In this document: positions 37,186 to 48,399 of the stretch, in pieces
Layout of the letters: the number at the start of each line of letters is the position of its first letter
How positions within the stretch are numbered: position 1 is the first letter of the stretch
NCBI GenBank assembly: GCA_920105625.2
Contig: OV050033.1
Span: 126,665,821-126,729,820, forward strand
DNA length: 64,000 nt
Direction of reading: 5' to 3'
Source: Clusia tigrina
Lineage: Eukaryota; Arthropoda; Insecta; Diptera; Clusiidae
Notes under the pieces: generated by a model
Told to the model about the DNA's origin: nothing
Seen by the model: the letters and a program-made list of their open reading frames with translations, nothing else
Databases searched by the model: none
Made by a program: the position numbers and the translations under genes

Positions 37186-37990
37186 ATAAAAGAAACGGAA
37201 GGCCCGGACAATGAGATTAGTTGTGGCGGGAAGTGAGGTATATAAAAAACTACATATGATAGTGGAGGAGATGTGGAGAGGATTGAGGCAAGCCCAAAAC
37301 TGCACTTGATCGTGGAGGCGATGTAAAAGATTTATATTAGAGATGTTCTCATTTCTTTTCATAAAACTAGTTTTAAAAAAATATGCTGTAATGAATGAAG
37401 GAGAAGGGAAAATTATGGGGTAATGAATGAGGATTGAAGGGTTAATGAAGAGAGCAAGTAGGAGGAATGAAGCAATAGAAAGAGAAATGATTTTTTTTGT
37501 GTATTTTATCGTTCCCTCAGATGACTTAAACTTAATTTTCTTCAGTATATGCCAAGCTTTGGAATCTGAGAAATATATATGAAAGCCCCAGACCAGTCGT
37601 TCTTTGATACTAATGCTCACTACAATGAACTGCCAGGTTTTCCAGAGAACTAAGTCACTTGATTGGATGAAGCTGGCGATTGGAAGATAGTAGAGGAGAG
37701 TGAAGCGATTCCTTAAAGCATTAAAGCAATTTCTGCCAATCAATTATTTTGAAATTAAGGGACATAAATCCTTCTAAAGAGTGCTTTAACTAAACAGTTC
37801 CAACAAGAGTGTCCTTCTATGAATAGTTCTACTATGTATCAATTATGACCAATTATCAATTTCAATGAAATTATGATTGCACTCTGGTTGAAAAGAACAT
37901 TGTTGAGGTTTGGTGGAATATAAAAACACAGAATTTTAATAATAATAGCTTAGCTAAAGAACTATGCAAGTGTCTTCCCGGTTTCAAAGA
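37186..37990. other. No recognisable gene; purine-rich plus strand
   Basis: The plus strand at 37,190-37,510 is unusually A/G-rich, which removes stops from minus-strand frames and creates a 191-codon opening (37,168-37,743) that starts at TTG and looks like low-information Phe/Ile/Leu/Ser sequence. I do not call it a gene. Confidence 0.45.
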
Positions 37991-37995
37991 ATTCT
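37991..37995. repeat. Target-site duplication, left (ATTCT)
   Basis: ATTCT directly abuts the LTR start and is repeated at 42,373-42,377 after the other LTR. Five bases is the usual duplication length for copia-type integrases. Confidence 0.95.
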
Positions 37996-38145
37996 TGTTG
38001 AGAAAGAACGCAGAGTCTTGGAATTCACGTGTGCTTTATTCAACGGCTTAGAAGCGAGAGAGATAATATACATATGTGGATAATGAAAGTAGGAAGTTAA
38101 GAATAAAGTAAATTACATAGGGTTGCCAGAGTTATATTTCTAACA
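37996..38145 (-). repeat. 3' LTR of the copia-type element, 150 bp
   Basis: Bounded by TGTTG and TAACA on the plus strand. The minus strand carries AATAAA (plus-strand TTTATT, 38,035-38,040), a polyadenylation signal in the expected place. It is identical base for base to the other LTR. Confidence 0.97.
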
Positions 38146-38160
38146 CCCTCACTTATTGGA
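38146..38160 (-). other. Polypurine tract
   Basis: Directly upstream of the 3' LTR on the minus strand the sequence reads AATAAGTGAGGG. This is where plus-strand DNA synthesis is primed in LTR elements. The tract is short and interrupted by a T, as in other copia-type elements. Confidence 0.65.
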
Positions 38161-38234
38161 ATAATTAATTATACAAAATAACAATTCATTTTTCAAGGAA
38201 CAAAATTTTTACGAAAAGTGTAAATTACATATGT

Positions 38235-41200
38235 CTAATTATTTTTCATTAATTTTTCAATACAATTTTTGATGCCCATTCCTTTGGCACAATTTAATAT
38301 TTTGTTGCTAGATACTGCTTTGGTTAGGCAATCAGCTACCATTTGTTCAGTTGGGACATAGTAAACTTCAAACATCCCAGCATTGATGTAGTCGCGTATA
38401 AAGTGGTGACGCACGTCAATGTGCTTTGACCTTGCACGGAAAGAATCTGTTTGAGCCAAAGCTAGCGCTGATTGATTATCGCAGGCAATTTTGATAGGCC
38501 TCCGGTCAACCGACGCCTCCAATTCTTTGCCGAATTGTTGTAGCCAGATTGCTTCCTGCACAGCCGACGACATCGCCATATACTCCGCCTCGGTACTCGA
38601 CAGCGCAACGGTTGGTTGTCTTTTGCTGCCCCAGGATATTGCTCCACCACATAGCGTAAAGACATATCCAGTACAAGAGCGCCTCTTATCGATGTCGGAC
38701 GCCCAGTCCGCGTCCGAGTAACCCACGAGACCTTCAGAGCCGCTATAAAAAAGTTTATAATTAACAGTGCCATTTAGATACCTGAAAATTCGTTTAACAG
38801 CGGCCCAGTGGGGTTTTCCATGCTTTGCGTTGAACCGACTAACATTGTTAACTGCAAATGCAATGTCAGGCCGCGAGCCCTGTGCTATATATAACAGACT
38901 TCCTATGGCCTCCTGGTACGGTACGCTTACCAATTCTTCGTCGCAGTCATTCAGCGATAACTTTTGGTTAATATCACTTGGCGTCGATATCGGCTTCGAA
39001 TTTTCCATGCCGAATCGTTTCAGTATTTCGTGAACGTATTTTTGCTGATCCAAGTAAACTCCTGCTGCACTATAAGTAATACTGAAACCAACACAAGTTT
39101 TCGCCACACCCATGTACTTCATCTTGAATGTTGTGGTAAGTTGACGCACAAATTCATCACGAACTGCAGGGTCATCCCAATAAACGAGTATGTCGTCAAC
39201 ATATATGGCAACGATTAGTTTTGCGTCGTGTCTGAAGTAAACGCAGGGATCTGTTTTGGATTTCATCAAACCGAAATCTCGCAATGTTTTATCTAACAAT
39301 AGGTTCCACTGTCTGCCACTTTGCTTTAGCCCGTAGATAGCTTTGCGTAATTTGCAAATTTTTCCGCTGTTTTCACCGCAGCCATCGGGCAGCTCTATAA
39401 AAATTTCTTCCGTCAAGTCGCTTTGTAGGTATGCGGTGACAGCGTCTAACTGATCAATTTTGAGCCCCAGTTTGACGGATAGAGCGATCAAATAGCGTAT
39501 CGACGTGTAGCGCACTACAGGGGAGAAGGTTTCGCTGTAGTCTATCCCGAATTGCTGGGAACAACCTTTGGCAACAAGGCGAGCTTTATAGCGAATAACG
39601 TTACCTTTTTCGTCGCGTTTTGTGCGAAAAACCCACTTTGATTTAATCGCCTTTCGATTAACAGGCAGATTCCATATAGCCCATGTTTGATTTTCGGCGT
39701 GAGAGCTTAACTCGCATCGCATATCGGACTTCCAGCTTTCGCAGTCGGCGTTAGACAAAGCTTCGTGTACAGTGAGTGGATCGTCACACGTGTCTCTTGT
39801 TGCTGCGAAATGCGTAACATAACCCTGACTGCCAAAGTCGCGCGGAACAGCAGGCCTCGTTGATTTTCGCAATGATTCTGGTATCGATATTTCAATGTCT
39901 GGAACGAACGTATCGTCTGTAACATCGTCGAAAGTCTCTTCGCTTGCGTCTTCATCAAAGTCTTCGCTCTTTACAGCTTTGTGTTTTTCTTCCAATGCCC
40001 TCACTGAAGGTGAATCGTCTTCCACATCAACTGGAACAAATGAAACTATTCTGGGCTCGGTTTCCATGAAGACTACATCGCGGCTCGTTGTAATTTTCTT
40101 CGTTTGTGGATTAATACAACGGTACCCTTTTGTCAAGTCGTTATACCCAACAAACATCAGCTTCTGCGCCTTTGGATCCCATTTGTGTCTGCGTTGTTTA
40201 GGTATGTGAACCATCACGGGAGATCCAAAAATTCGTATTCCATTTAAATCGACGTCACGACCTGTCCACAGCTTTTCCGGAATTTGCCCATTTAATGCTG
40301 AACTAGGTGAACGGTTTATAATATATACCGCCGTATTTACCGCCTCTCCCCAATACGATTTAGATAAGTCAGCATCAAATAACATGCATTTGGCACGTTC
40401 TACAATCGTACGGTTGTATCGTTCGGCGACTCCGTTTTGCTGGGGAGTGTAAGCAGCTGATTTTTGGTGTAATATGCCGAACGAACGACAGAGCGAATCA
40501 AACTGCTCGCCGACAAATTCGGTCCCGTTGTCCGTGCGTATTACTTTAATGCTTTTATCGCACTGTTTTTCGGCATACCGCTTAAAGCTTTTGAAGCAAT
40601 CGGCAACTTCGGATTTCTGTTTTATTAAATAGAGAAAAACTTTCCGGGAATAGTCATCCACAAAGGAGAGGAAATATCGCGAGCCTCCTAAAGAGGTTGT
40701 CTCCATTGGACCACATAGATCTGCATGGATAAGCTGAAGCAATTTATTAGCCCGTGTTCCAACGCGTTTAAAGGGAGCCCGTGATAGCTTGCCTTTGTGA
40801 CAGGCCTCGCATTTGGCTAATATGCTTGCATCTCCATTAAAGTCGACTACATTACCCTTTTTTAAAATATTTAAGTCATTATAGTTCAAGTGGCCAAGGC
40901 GACGATGCCACGTCATCACGTCCACTTTTGCATTGGCGAGCAAGCACGAAACCGATTCTACGCGAAACTTAAACACGCCGGCGGAACCATCAGCTTCGGC
41001 GACAAGCTCGTTACTTCGATCGAATATTTGACATTGGCCTTTGTTAAAAACAACTTTATTCCCGTTTTCAAGTATTTGTGAAACTGATAGCAAATTAGAG
41101 GTTAGTTGAGGAACAAACAACACTTCTTTCATTTCGATTTCAGTATGTCCCAAGGAAAACTTGACATTGCCGATGCCTTCAACAGTCATTCTTTCGTTAT

Positions 41201-42053
41201 TTGCAGTTATGATTTCATGAACAGGGGACACGCTTAGACAATTAAATTTGTTTTTATAGGGTGTCATGTGTTTGGATGCACCACTGTCGATGTACCACTC
41301 ATTTTGATCTTGCTCGTTTTTATACGACACGTAAGCACTAAAGGCTACCTTCCGACCATTGGTATTGCTTAAATTTTGGCGAATTTTTTTATGCTCATTG
41401 CAATCTTTACTAAAATGGCCTTTTCGTCCACAATTATAGCACTTTAGATTTTGTTTGTTAAGTTTAGGGTATTTTTTCTTTACACTTAAAAATGCACTTA
41501 CACCGTTTGCTGTTTTTTCATAGTCTCCATCTAGCAGCTTCATTTTAATGTTTTCACCGGTAATTTTTGTTCCACTACTTTCTATGCCCATTATGAACGG
41601 CTTAAAGTCATCGCTTAACCCCGCAAGCATTGTGGCACCTAACCATTCGTCGCTTATATCGAAACCGATACCCGAGAGCTTATTCGCGGTATTGACGAGC
41701 TGATTAACATAAATGGCCATTGATTCACAATTTTCAAGGCGCGCCGTGATCAGTTTTCGCAATAGACCGATTTTTCGAGTGAGTCCAGAATCTTCGTATA
41801 GATGTTGAAGGGTTTGCCAAATGTTGGCCGCAGTTTTCTGATTTTGTATATGAACGTATATTGATTCATTCACGGACAAGATAATTTTAGCACGCGCTTT
41901 ACGCAACTTCTTCTCATCGGTTTCTTTCACAGGATCCGTAATGCAATTATGTAGATCGCTCAGTTCCAATATACTTTCCATGGCAAACTTCCACGTGTGG
42001 AAATTTTCACTACCGCGAAGTTTTTCTATCGCGTGCGTGTCCGAACCGGCCAT
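38235..42053 (-). CDS. copia-type Gag-Pol polyprotein, 1,272 aa, intact
   Basis: A single uninterrupted frame encodes every copia function in the standard order, with integrase before reverse transcriptase. Gag occupies about residues 1-200, with a zinc knuckle C205-x2-C-x4-H-x4-C218. The aspartic protease has DSGASKH (D256). Integrase has the H383-x4-H, C415-x2-C zinc site and the D445, D508, E544 triad with exact D-35-E spacing (HADLCG, RTDNGTEF, NGVAERYN). Reverse transcriptase has D870 (DAVTAYLQ) and YVDD at 951-954. RNase H has D1114, E1155 (SSTEAEYMA) and D1192 (ACDN). I start at ATG 42,051-42,053 (MAGSDTHAIEKL); the frame is open a further 17 codons upstream but only from a GTG. No frameshift separates Gag and Pol, so Gag excess must come from splicing or protein processing, as known for copia. 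No catalytic residue is missing. Confidence 0.97.
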   Translation of the reverse strand: MAGSDTHAIEKLRGSENFHTWKFAMESILELSDLHNCITDPVKETDEKKLRKARAKIILSVNESIYVHIQNQKTAANIWQTLQHLYEDSGLTRKIGLLRKLITARLENCESMAIYVNQLVNTANKLSGIGFDISDEWLGATMLAGLSDDFKPFIMGIESSGTKITGENIKMKLLDGDYEKTANGVSAFLSVKKKYPKLNKQNLKCYNCGRKGHFSKDCNEHKKIRQNLSNTNGRKVAFSAYVSYKNEQDQNEWYIDSGASKHMTPYKNKFNCLSVSPVHEIITANNERMTVEGIGNVKFSLGHTEIEMKEVLFVPQLTSNLLSVSQILENGNKVVFNKGQCQIFDRSNELVAEADGSAGVFKFRVESVSCLLANAKVDVMTWHRRLGHLNYNDLNILKKGNVVDFNGDASILAKCEACHKGKLSRAPFKRVGTRANKLLQLIHADLCGPMETTSLGGSRYFLSFVDDYSRKVFLYLIKQKSEVADCFKSFKRYAEKQCDKSIKVIRTDNGTEFVGEQFDSLCRSFGILHQKSAAYTPQQNGVAERYNRTIVERAKCMLFDADLSKSYWGEAVNTAVYIINRSPSSALNGQIPEKLWTGRDVDLNGIRIFGSPVMVHIPKQRRHKWDPKAQKLMFVGYNDLTKGYRCINPQTKKITTSRDVVFMETEPRIVSFVPVDVEDDSPSVRALEEKHKAVKSEDFDEDASEETFDDVTDDTFVPDIEISIPESLRKSTRPAVPRDFGSQGYVTHFAATRDTCDDPLTVHEALSNADCESWKSDMRCELSSHAENQTWAIWNLPVNRKAIKSKWVFRTKRDEKGNVIRYKARLVAKGCSQQFGIDYSETFSPVVRYTSIRYLIALSVKLGLKIDQLDAVTAYLQSDLTEEIFIELPDGCGENSGKICKLRKAIYGLKQSGRQWNLLLDKTLRDFGLMKSKTDPCVYFRHDAKLIVAIYVDDILVYWDDPAVRDEFVRQLTTTFKMKYMGVAKTCVGFSITYSAAGVYLDQQKYVHEILKRFGMENSKPISTPSDINQKLSLNDCDEELVSVPYQEAIGSLLYIAQGSRPDIAFAVNNVSRFNAKHGKPHWAAVKRIFRYLNGTVNYKLFYSGSEGLVGYSDADWASDIDKRRSCTGYVFTLCGGAISWGSKRQPTVALSSTEAEYMAMSSAVQEAIWLQQFGKELEASVDRRPIKIACDNQSALALAQTDSFRARSKHIDVRHHFIRDYINAGMFEVYYVPTEQMVADCLTKAVSSNKILNCAKGMGIKNCIEKLMKNN

Positions 42054-42208
42054 CTTGTTTAATTTATTTACAACGAATGTATTTATTAAACACGCTACTT
42101 GCACAAACTTCTCGCTTTTAATAAAATAAGCAACATATGCTTTTATTTAAATGGCTTAACCACGACACGTATCAAATCAGATTTGGCTACTTGCAGACGC
42201 GCTGTTGT

Positions 42209-42222
42209 CTGGGCCCATAACC
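42209..42222 (-). other. Primer binding site: initiator-Met tRNA internal (half-tRNA) type
   Basis: CTGGGCCCATAACC on the plus strand matches the anticodon-arm region of insect initiator tRNA-Met and lies directly next to the 5' LTR, so the minus strand is complementary to the tRNA. Priming from a tRNA cut in the anticodon loop is the distinctive strategy of Drosophila copia, so this element shares it. Confidence 0.9.
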
Positions 42223-42372
42223 TGTTGAGAAAGAACGCAGAGTCTTGGAATTCACGTGTGCTTTATTCAACGGCTTAGAAGCGAGAGAGATAATATACAT
42301 ATGTGGATAATGAAAGTAGGAAGTTAAGAATAAAGTAAATTACATAGGGTTGCCAGAGTTATATTTCTAACA
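42223..42372 (-). repeat. 5' LTR of the copia-type element, 150 bp
   Basis: It acts as promoter for the minus-strand transcript. It contains a TATGTATATTA AT-rich stretch that could serve as a TATA region and the same AATAAA as the 3' LTR (plus-strand TTTATT, 42,262-42,267). Offset from the 3' LTR is exactly 4,227 bp throughout, with no indel. Confidence 0.97.
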
Positions 42373-42377
42373 ATTCT
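42373..42377. repeat. Target-site duplication, right (ATTCT)
   Basis: Matches 37,991-37,995 perfectly. Confidence 0.95.
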
Positions 42378-43861
42378 GTCCTAATTTATATAATATATAA
42401 TAACTATATAATTTTTCTAACTGATATGGGGTCCACTTCGAAGGACATTACAGAATTGAGCTACGAAATCATTGAAACACGACTAGAAGTGGGCTAGATA
42501 CACATCTAAATATTCTGTGGACTACGGGACATCAATACTGACGGATTCTAGAATAACCCAAATATAGGAATATCCTTTCAGTATGGATCTCTCAAGGTCC
42601 ATAAAAGATTAGTCTCTTTTACAATTATTGCGCTAGTGTTCAGTTCACTGTTTATACTCGTACATTCAACTTCATGGAAGCACTCCAATCACCCCCTGAC
42701 GGTCTGAAATATTGCTACACCCCCCTTTTCCAAACTAGGCAAGCTTTGCTACAAAACCTACACCCAAATCATTCATCGTAAATGGTGGGAAAATTCTTGC
42801 TGTGTGTTTAATTGAAGCCAACATCGACACGAAATGAGTACACAAATGCGCCCCTTGTGTAGATAAACACTGCAAACACCAGCGTAGGGGAGGGTGCAAG
42901 TATTGTCAGCTGAAGAGTCAATTATGTACATAATACGACCAGGTGCTTAGGGTCCTCGTATGTACGATACACCTTGGCAGGAGGCATTTCAATACGTACG
43001 CACAGATGGGAGGTGCTCGTAGCAGAGTCGTGTACACGAACAAATGTAGCAGTAATAAATAAAATTATATTGCTAGGGTGACACGATTAGATAAGACTTA
43101 TTTGAGAATTAAGTAGGGGGATATTAATTATAACATGAGTAGGGATGTGTTTACTTCTGGTGCTTATGTTCTCATTGAAGATATGCAAGCGGTGTCAAAT
43201 TTATTGCGGTGATCCATCTCAGAGAATTTATGTCTCAACCAATCTAATTTATCAGGTTTGGGTGAATTCTGTGACCCACGGAAATGTGTGGGAATTTTGC
43301 ATGTAGTGTCAAAATTGAATATTTATGCTCCGTTGGAGAGTCCTTTAAAGAATCACCTCATCCATAGTTTCTAATTTTCCCGGAAATGTAACCAAGAATA
43401 GCGGAGACTCATGTTGATAACAGATTTTTGCTGAACGTGAGACTCCTATGCTATATTTCTAATCACTCATCACAGGATTTACGATAGAATACGATATCGC
43501 ACACTAAGGCGTTGCTTTTCTCTTGCTTAGTCATCATCTTTTAAATAGGGAATTTTAAACGAAAGATCTCCCTCGTTTCGTTGATGCTGTTCGTCCAATA
43601 TTTCCTGGAATATATTCAGAGTCTCCGCGTTTAAGGTTCCCCTTGTCATAGCATGAAATTGGATTGCTTATTAAACAACTTTGATTGGAAGCCATTTAGG
43701 CACACCTCATCAAATATCACCAGTAACTGATCACAAATTATTTAATTAAAATGAAACAGTAATTGAGGAGAAACGAAACGAACCTCGAATTAGAGTCTCG
43801 ACAACATACAAAATTTAATTGAAATGGAAGTGCAGAGCACCATAATATAATAAGGAGGAAT
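42378..43861. other. No recognisable feature
   Basis: AT-rich unique sequence flanking the retrotransposon. No frame of note. Confidence 0.45.
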
Positions 43862-44013
43862 GAGGCAAGAAGGAGAAGATACAGCCAGAAGGAGAAGATG
43901 AGGCAAGAAGGAGAAGATGAGGCAAGAAGGAGAAGATGCGGACAGAAGGAGAAGATGAGGCATGAAGGCGAAGATGAGGCATGAAGGCGAAGATGAGGTA
44001 AGAAGTAGAAAAT
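43862..44013. repeat. 19-bp minisatellite, eight units
   Basis: GAGGCAAGAAGGAGAAGAT units run at a constant 19-bp period: 43,862, 43,881, 43,900, 43,919, 43,938, 43,957, 43,976 and 43,995. Units 3 and 4 are identical, as are units 6 and 7. The plus strand is almost all purine, and the 103-codon minus-strand frame across it is a by-product. Confidence 0.97.
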
Positions 44014-46019
44014 GGTACTTTCCACCAAATTAAATGAGCTTTGATACAATTGCCTTCATGGCATGATTAAACCACTTTCACAACACAAACCATGTAATTA
44101 AATTTCCTTCTATCAAAAAGAAGAATATGAAGTTAACAACAGGGGCAGGAGAGAAAGCCAACCATTTTTCTGCCAGAATTAAAGTGAGTGACTCTCATAT
44201 AACCTAAGCTCTGGTTTTCTTTAATACCTTTTTTCCATTGAACTGTTGAAGAACTGCCTCTCATTACCAAACAACTTGTCATATAAGAAAAAGGAAGAGG
44301 TTATTGTCAGCTGGTGTTGAAACCCAACAACAACAACCTGGCAAGCAAGTTCGATATGAATGACTTCCATTATCAATGACATATGACTGGCAAAGTCTGT
44401 GAGTGACTTTCAAACCGTTATAATTCACATTAAAGAAAATATATAAAGAGAAAATTTTCGTCATCATTTGTTTTTTTGTTGGTATTATTTAGAATAGCTG
44501 AGAATGTATTTGGGTAAAGCAGCTTCTCATGACTTTAGTAACAACACCGACATTGCACAAGCATGTTTGGAAACTGACCATGAACCCTATGGCCAGTAAT
44601 CTCTGTAAACATTGAAGTGGCTGTCATGGAATAAGAATCTATTTGATGGACTGCAGTGCCACTTTACCGTGGTGGCTTATTAAGTCATCTGTCGAATAAG
44701 TTGGAAGTATTCTCTGGAATTATTCTGAAGTGTTGAGTAAAAATTCAGCGTAAGTTTCTGGATAGAGATTTTTTCTTTATACTAGTAGAACACTAAAACT
44801 TTTCTTTCTCTTTACTAGGGTTAATAAACTGACGAGTTCATAAGTTCCTAGTTCTTCACTGAGCTCCGGATGACTCTTTCACACGGTTGACTTTGGAACG
44901 GAAGTTGACCATATCTACTCTACATCACGTATATTTGCTTCACTCCCTTCTACATTACTTGTCAATTCTCCGACATATTACAGCAATTTGGCCATGTGAG
45001 CATAGCATAGTAGAAGAATAATTCCATCTTCTTGCCTTTAGACCATTGGAATTTGACAGATTTTGTCAACTATTTAAGAACAGTAGAACTCTTTTTTAAC
45101 AACCAATGTAAGAGGGCAAGAATCAATCTTGTTATCAAAGGTCTCTACAAGTTTGGTATCTATAATTATGTAGTGGAATCATGAAAATGAGATATCAAGT
45201 ATTACTACAGCCGCGTGCCTCTCTAGTTCAAGCTATTCAGAAGTTTCGGGCGTTAGAAAGAATAAAGCAATCTTGGCAGCGTCGAGAAACTGTAACATTC
45301 TGGTCCGAGCTTATCCGCATATTTTAGGAGTTAGAAATATTAAGACACCCTTGGCTACCTGTGGAATACAGGAAATAAAACTCAGCTGTAAAGCGAGTTC
45401 TAGCGTGAATTTTCCACAGAATTTACACTTCGAATTTCAATATGACTCAATTAGAAATCTTATTTAAGGCCATTGACAGTCAAGTAAATAATGTGAGGCT
45501 GCCTGATTCTACTCGTACCACATTTTGGCAAATAGTTGCACTATTCCTTGACTATCTCAGGGAAATCACGGTGAAATTCCAGTAAAATTACTGAACCAAT
45601 CCAAGTTCTATCGCTATTGATCCTCTAATCGATCAAATTGCATATTTCCAGCACATACCACCAGTTTAAAATTAAGTGTTTGCCATCTGAACAGTGCTTT
45701 AACTATAATTAAACTGAGGCCGCCTCCTTAAACTTTCCTAAATATCATTCGTAAATATATTATAATCACTTTCTCAAGTATTGCAATTAAATATCGATGC
45801 TGAACACTTCTCTATGGTCACTTTTTCTGCAGGCAAGTTTGCACACACCGCTTTGCACGTACTTCCTGGCAGTGTAACAAAGTAATTTTCCACTTGATGT
45901 TGTCTGCTTTTGCTGACCCCTTTTTATCGTGTTGTTCTGTTTACTGAACAAATGTACGCGTAGTCACGCATTTGTGCCGCCTTCACTGGAATTTGCACAA
46001 TAATTAACAGGCAAATTGC
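44014..46019. other. No recognisable feature
   Basis: AT-rich, with only short overlapping frames and no repeat or RNA signature. Confidence 0.45.
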
Positions 46020-46482
46020 GATTTGTTGAAGATGCAGCACCGACGGCAAACACAACAACACCAGAAACGACAACAACACCAGAATGAAAACAAGAACAAC
46101 AATATCAGAAACCACAGCAGCACCAACAACAACGACCACGACAACAGGAACACCATCGTCAACAGCATCAGTCTTGAAAGCAGTTCGAACTGGGTATTTT
46201 GCACCCGTGCTGCATAAGGAGCAGAGCAGAACAATACTTGGTTTCACCTTTCCAGGCATTTGTTTATGCGGCAATTGTTGTGCTGTCTCAGCAACAGTTG
46301 TTGTACTGCAGACGGGCTTTGTTATCATTTCACATCATGCGAACATTTTAATTAGCCTCGGAGGCACATCATTTACGGCGTTGCCAAAAAGCTTAAGAAA
46401 TGCTTTTGAACACCATTCAAAAGGCAAACAATTGCAGCAGGCGTGGTTGGCATCAGAGTCACTTGCTACGTCATGTTTCTGA
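46020..46482 (+). other. CAA/ACA-rich (opa-like) block with a 132-codon Thr-rich frame
   Basis: CAACAACACCAGAAACGACA-type triplet runs fill 46,030-46,170 and keep several frames open on both strands. The frame from ATG 46,084 to 46,482 begins with a Thr-rich run (seven Thr in a row near residue 18) and continues into a Cys/Val-containing segment with no recognised domain. Composition is more GC-balanced than the surroundings. It could be part of an untranslated or regulatory region; a small secreted or lineage-specific protein cannot be excluded. Confidence 0.2.
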
Positions 46483-47095
46483 AAGTGTTCAGCTCGTATA
46501 TGACATGTAAAATGACTGAAATGTATCCCTAAATGATATGTCGCCGAGGTGCTTGTCTTTGATATAAGAATATAAAACAGTTTGTTACAAGAATAATAAG
46601 AATTATCAGCACAACATCTGAGTATGTTATTTGTAAAGGACTATTGTGACCTCAAGGTGACATTCATTATGGAAGAGGGCTCTCTGTCAATTATACTCAG
46701 AACAAAATTTGGCATTGGTGTGTCTCTTTTTTGATTGATATAAGGTCTGACTTCAATTATACAGTAAACCATGGCATTCGACAAGATCAATGGAGAAATA
46801 AATCGGGAGCCAATTTTATGGTAATAAGAAAGTTTACGAAATGGTTCCTTATTATGATATTTAGAATTCCTGAAGCGGCTCAGGATTCAATTGTAGACGC
46901 CAGGAGGGAGTCCTTTAATGCAACGTTGGCCTAGTTTATATATCGTCCTTCTGACTTATATTCCTGACGCTTCGTTACAAAAAGAAAAACACCAGCAGAT
47001 TTCATATTGCTACATAATTAAGTTTTGCTACTGGTTCGATCACTGGATTGGGACAAGCAATTCATAAACATTTGTTTAGCAATTTTGCTTAAATT
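46483..47095. other. No recognisable feature
   Basis: AT-rich sequence between the opa-like block and the next repeat. Confidence 0.4.
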
Positions 47096-47265
47096 GTGGC
47101 TTTGTTTATGACCTTTCACTAATGACTCTTCATTAGTAAATTACTACAAATGATCTATCACTAATAACTTATCAAACACCAGCTTTAACTCATGACTTAT
47201 CTTCAAGGACCTTTCATTAATGGCCTTTCATTAATAACTTATAGCATTTAATTCATGGTTAATCA
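47096..47265. repeat. Short degenerate array, opposite orientation to the 10.1-11.0 kb array
   Basis: CACTAATGACTCTTCATTAG, ATCACTAATAACTTATC and CATTAATGGCCTTTCATTAA recur with ~14-20-bp spacing. The reverse complement gives GTCATTAGTGA and ATAAGTTATTAGTGAT, the modules of the array at 10.1-11.0 kb. Confidence 0.6.
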
Positions 47266-48399
47266 TGATGTTACGGTAGGAAAAATTCATATCGTGATTT
47301 AGGTTTTTTTAATCACTTCTGAACTATGACTTAACTCAAATGGAGTCCTTTGAAGCAGTTATTGATAGACACGCTCCTTCTTGGAGATTTTTTTCAATCA
47401 ATGTTGGAATACGGCATCATTCAAATAGTATCTTTAGGTGTAGTTACATTGATGAACCTCTTACTAATATATTCCCAAGACTTTTTTGTTATCTCTCTCA
47501 ATATTGGCTTTACACGTTCAATATTATTGTTGGCACACTTCAAAAATCCCCAGGTAGCTCTGATAACTAAGTCTATCCCTCACATTGTATTTTCGCTTCT
47601 TAATAACAATATTGCAATACTATTTGCAGGAATCCCTCCAATTTTCCCACCCTGCAGGCTACTGCTGAATAAATTTGCCTCAAATTAGATTTCCTCTTCG
47701 CATCGAAACCAAAAATTGAACAAAAAGCAGCGAGAATTGAATACAATTTCCTTAAAAATCCTTCACCACCTGCTCACTCACTCCGCAGCGTCGTGCATTA
47801 TTCCCCGTACGCAATTGTAATCTAATACACGTAAATTCTGGCAATTGAAAAGGAAATAAAATTGAAAATATAATATAGAATATCAGCTTGCAACGTACGA
47901 GTACGAGCGGTGATGGTGGTGGGTAGAGCCGGGCCCACAGGTGATACATACTCGCATGTCCTTGCCACACACAACAAGCATATTGCAAATCGCGCATAAT
48001 TCACAAGCGCGTATTTCAATTTACATACGAAATTCTCGTTCGATCGTTATTGGAACCGCTGCGTTGGCTGCTTACAAACGAAAAAATGTTGATTTGGCAA
48101 CGCTGAGGGAAATCTTCAGTAGCTGTGAATTGCCAACGACTGTCGAACGGAATCACTTTGATAGCAAGGACATGGCATTGCAGGTTATTAACTCTGAGGT
48201 ACTTTCCTGAAACGCGATGTGCCAGCACGGGAGGCCCTTTGTAATGAAAGGGGGAAAGGAAGGACACTAAAAATGATTTAACATATCATGGAATGGACCG
48301 CTGACGACGTCCACTCAGTACTTACAAAACCTAATGGGAGTTCCTCATATGTCTGTACAATTGCCCTCGATCTATGAACTAATATGCCGCCGCAATCTC
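47266..48399. other. No confident gene; a GC-balanced frame near 48.0-48.2 kb
   Basis: The frame ending at 48,210 reads NVDLATLREIFSSCELPTTV and MALQVINSEVLS at its C-terminus, which looks protein-like, with an in-frame ATG near 47,956. It matches nothing I know, and the opposite strand is open too. 47,350-47,688 is open from a TTG only. Nothing else supportable. Confidence 0.2.

Larger units (their letters stand above)
37996..42372 (-). mobile_element. Complete Ty1/copia-type LTR retrotransposon, 4,377 bp
   Basis: Two 150-bp LTRs, identical by eye (37,996-38,145 and 42,223-42,372), enclose one intact polyprotein ORF on the minus strand, with a tRNA primer site next to the 5' LTR and a purine-rich segment next to the 3' LTR. 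A perfect 5-bp duplication (ATTCT) flanks the element. Identical LTRs mean little time has passed since insertion, because the two LTRs are copied from one template at integration. The element is shorter than Drosophila copia (about 5.1 kb with ~276-bp LTRs) but has the same domain order. It is structurally competent to move on its own; whether it is expressed cannot be seen. Confidence 0.97.

Noticed and set aside
37168..37743. 191-codon minus-strand open frame
   Set aside because: Starts at TTG, lies opposite a purine-rich stretch that removes stops, and reads as low-information Phe/Ile/Leu/Ser sequence without any motif.
43862..44013. CRISPR-like array
   Set aside because: 19-bp units are directly adjacent with no spacers, in a eukaryotic genome. 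A minisatellite.
47350..47688. 112-codon hydrophobic frame
   Set aside because: Opens only from TTG in AT-rich DNA. Leu/Ile/Phe-rich translations are typical of non-coding AT-rich sequence.
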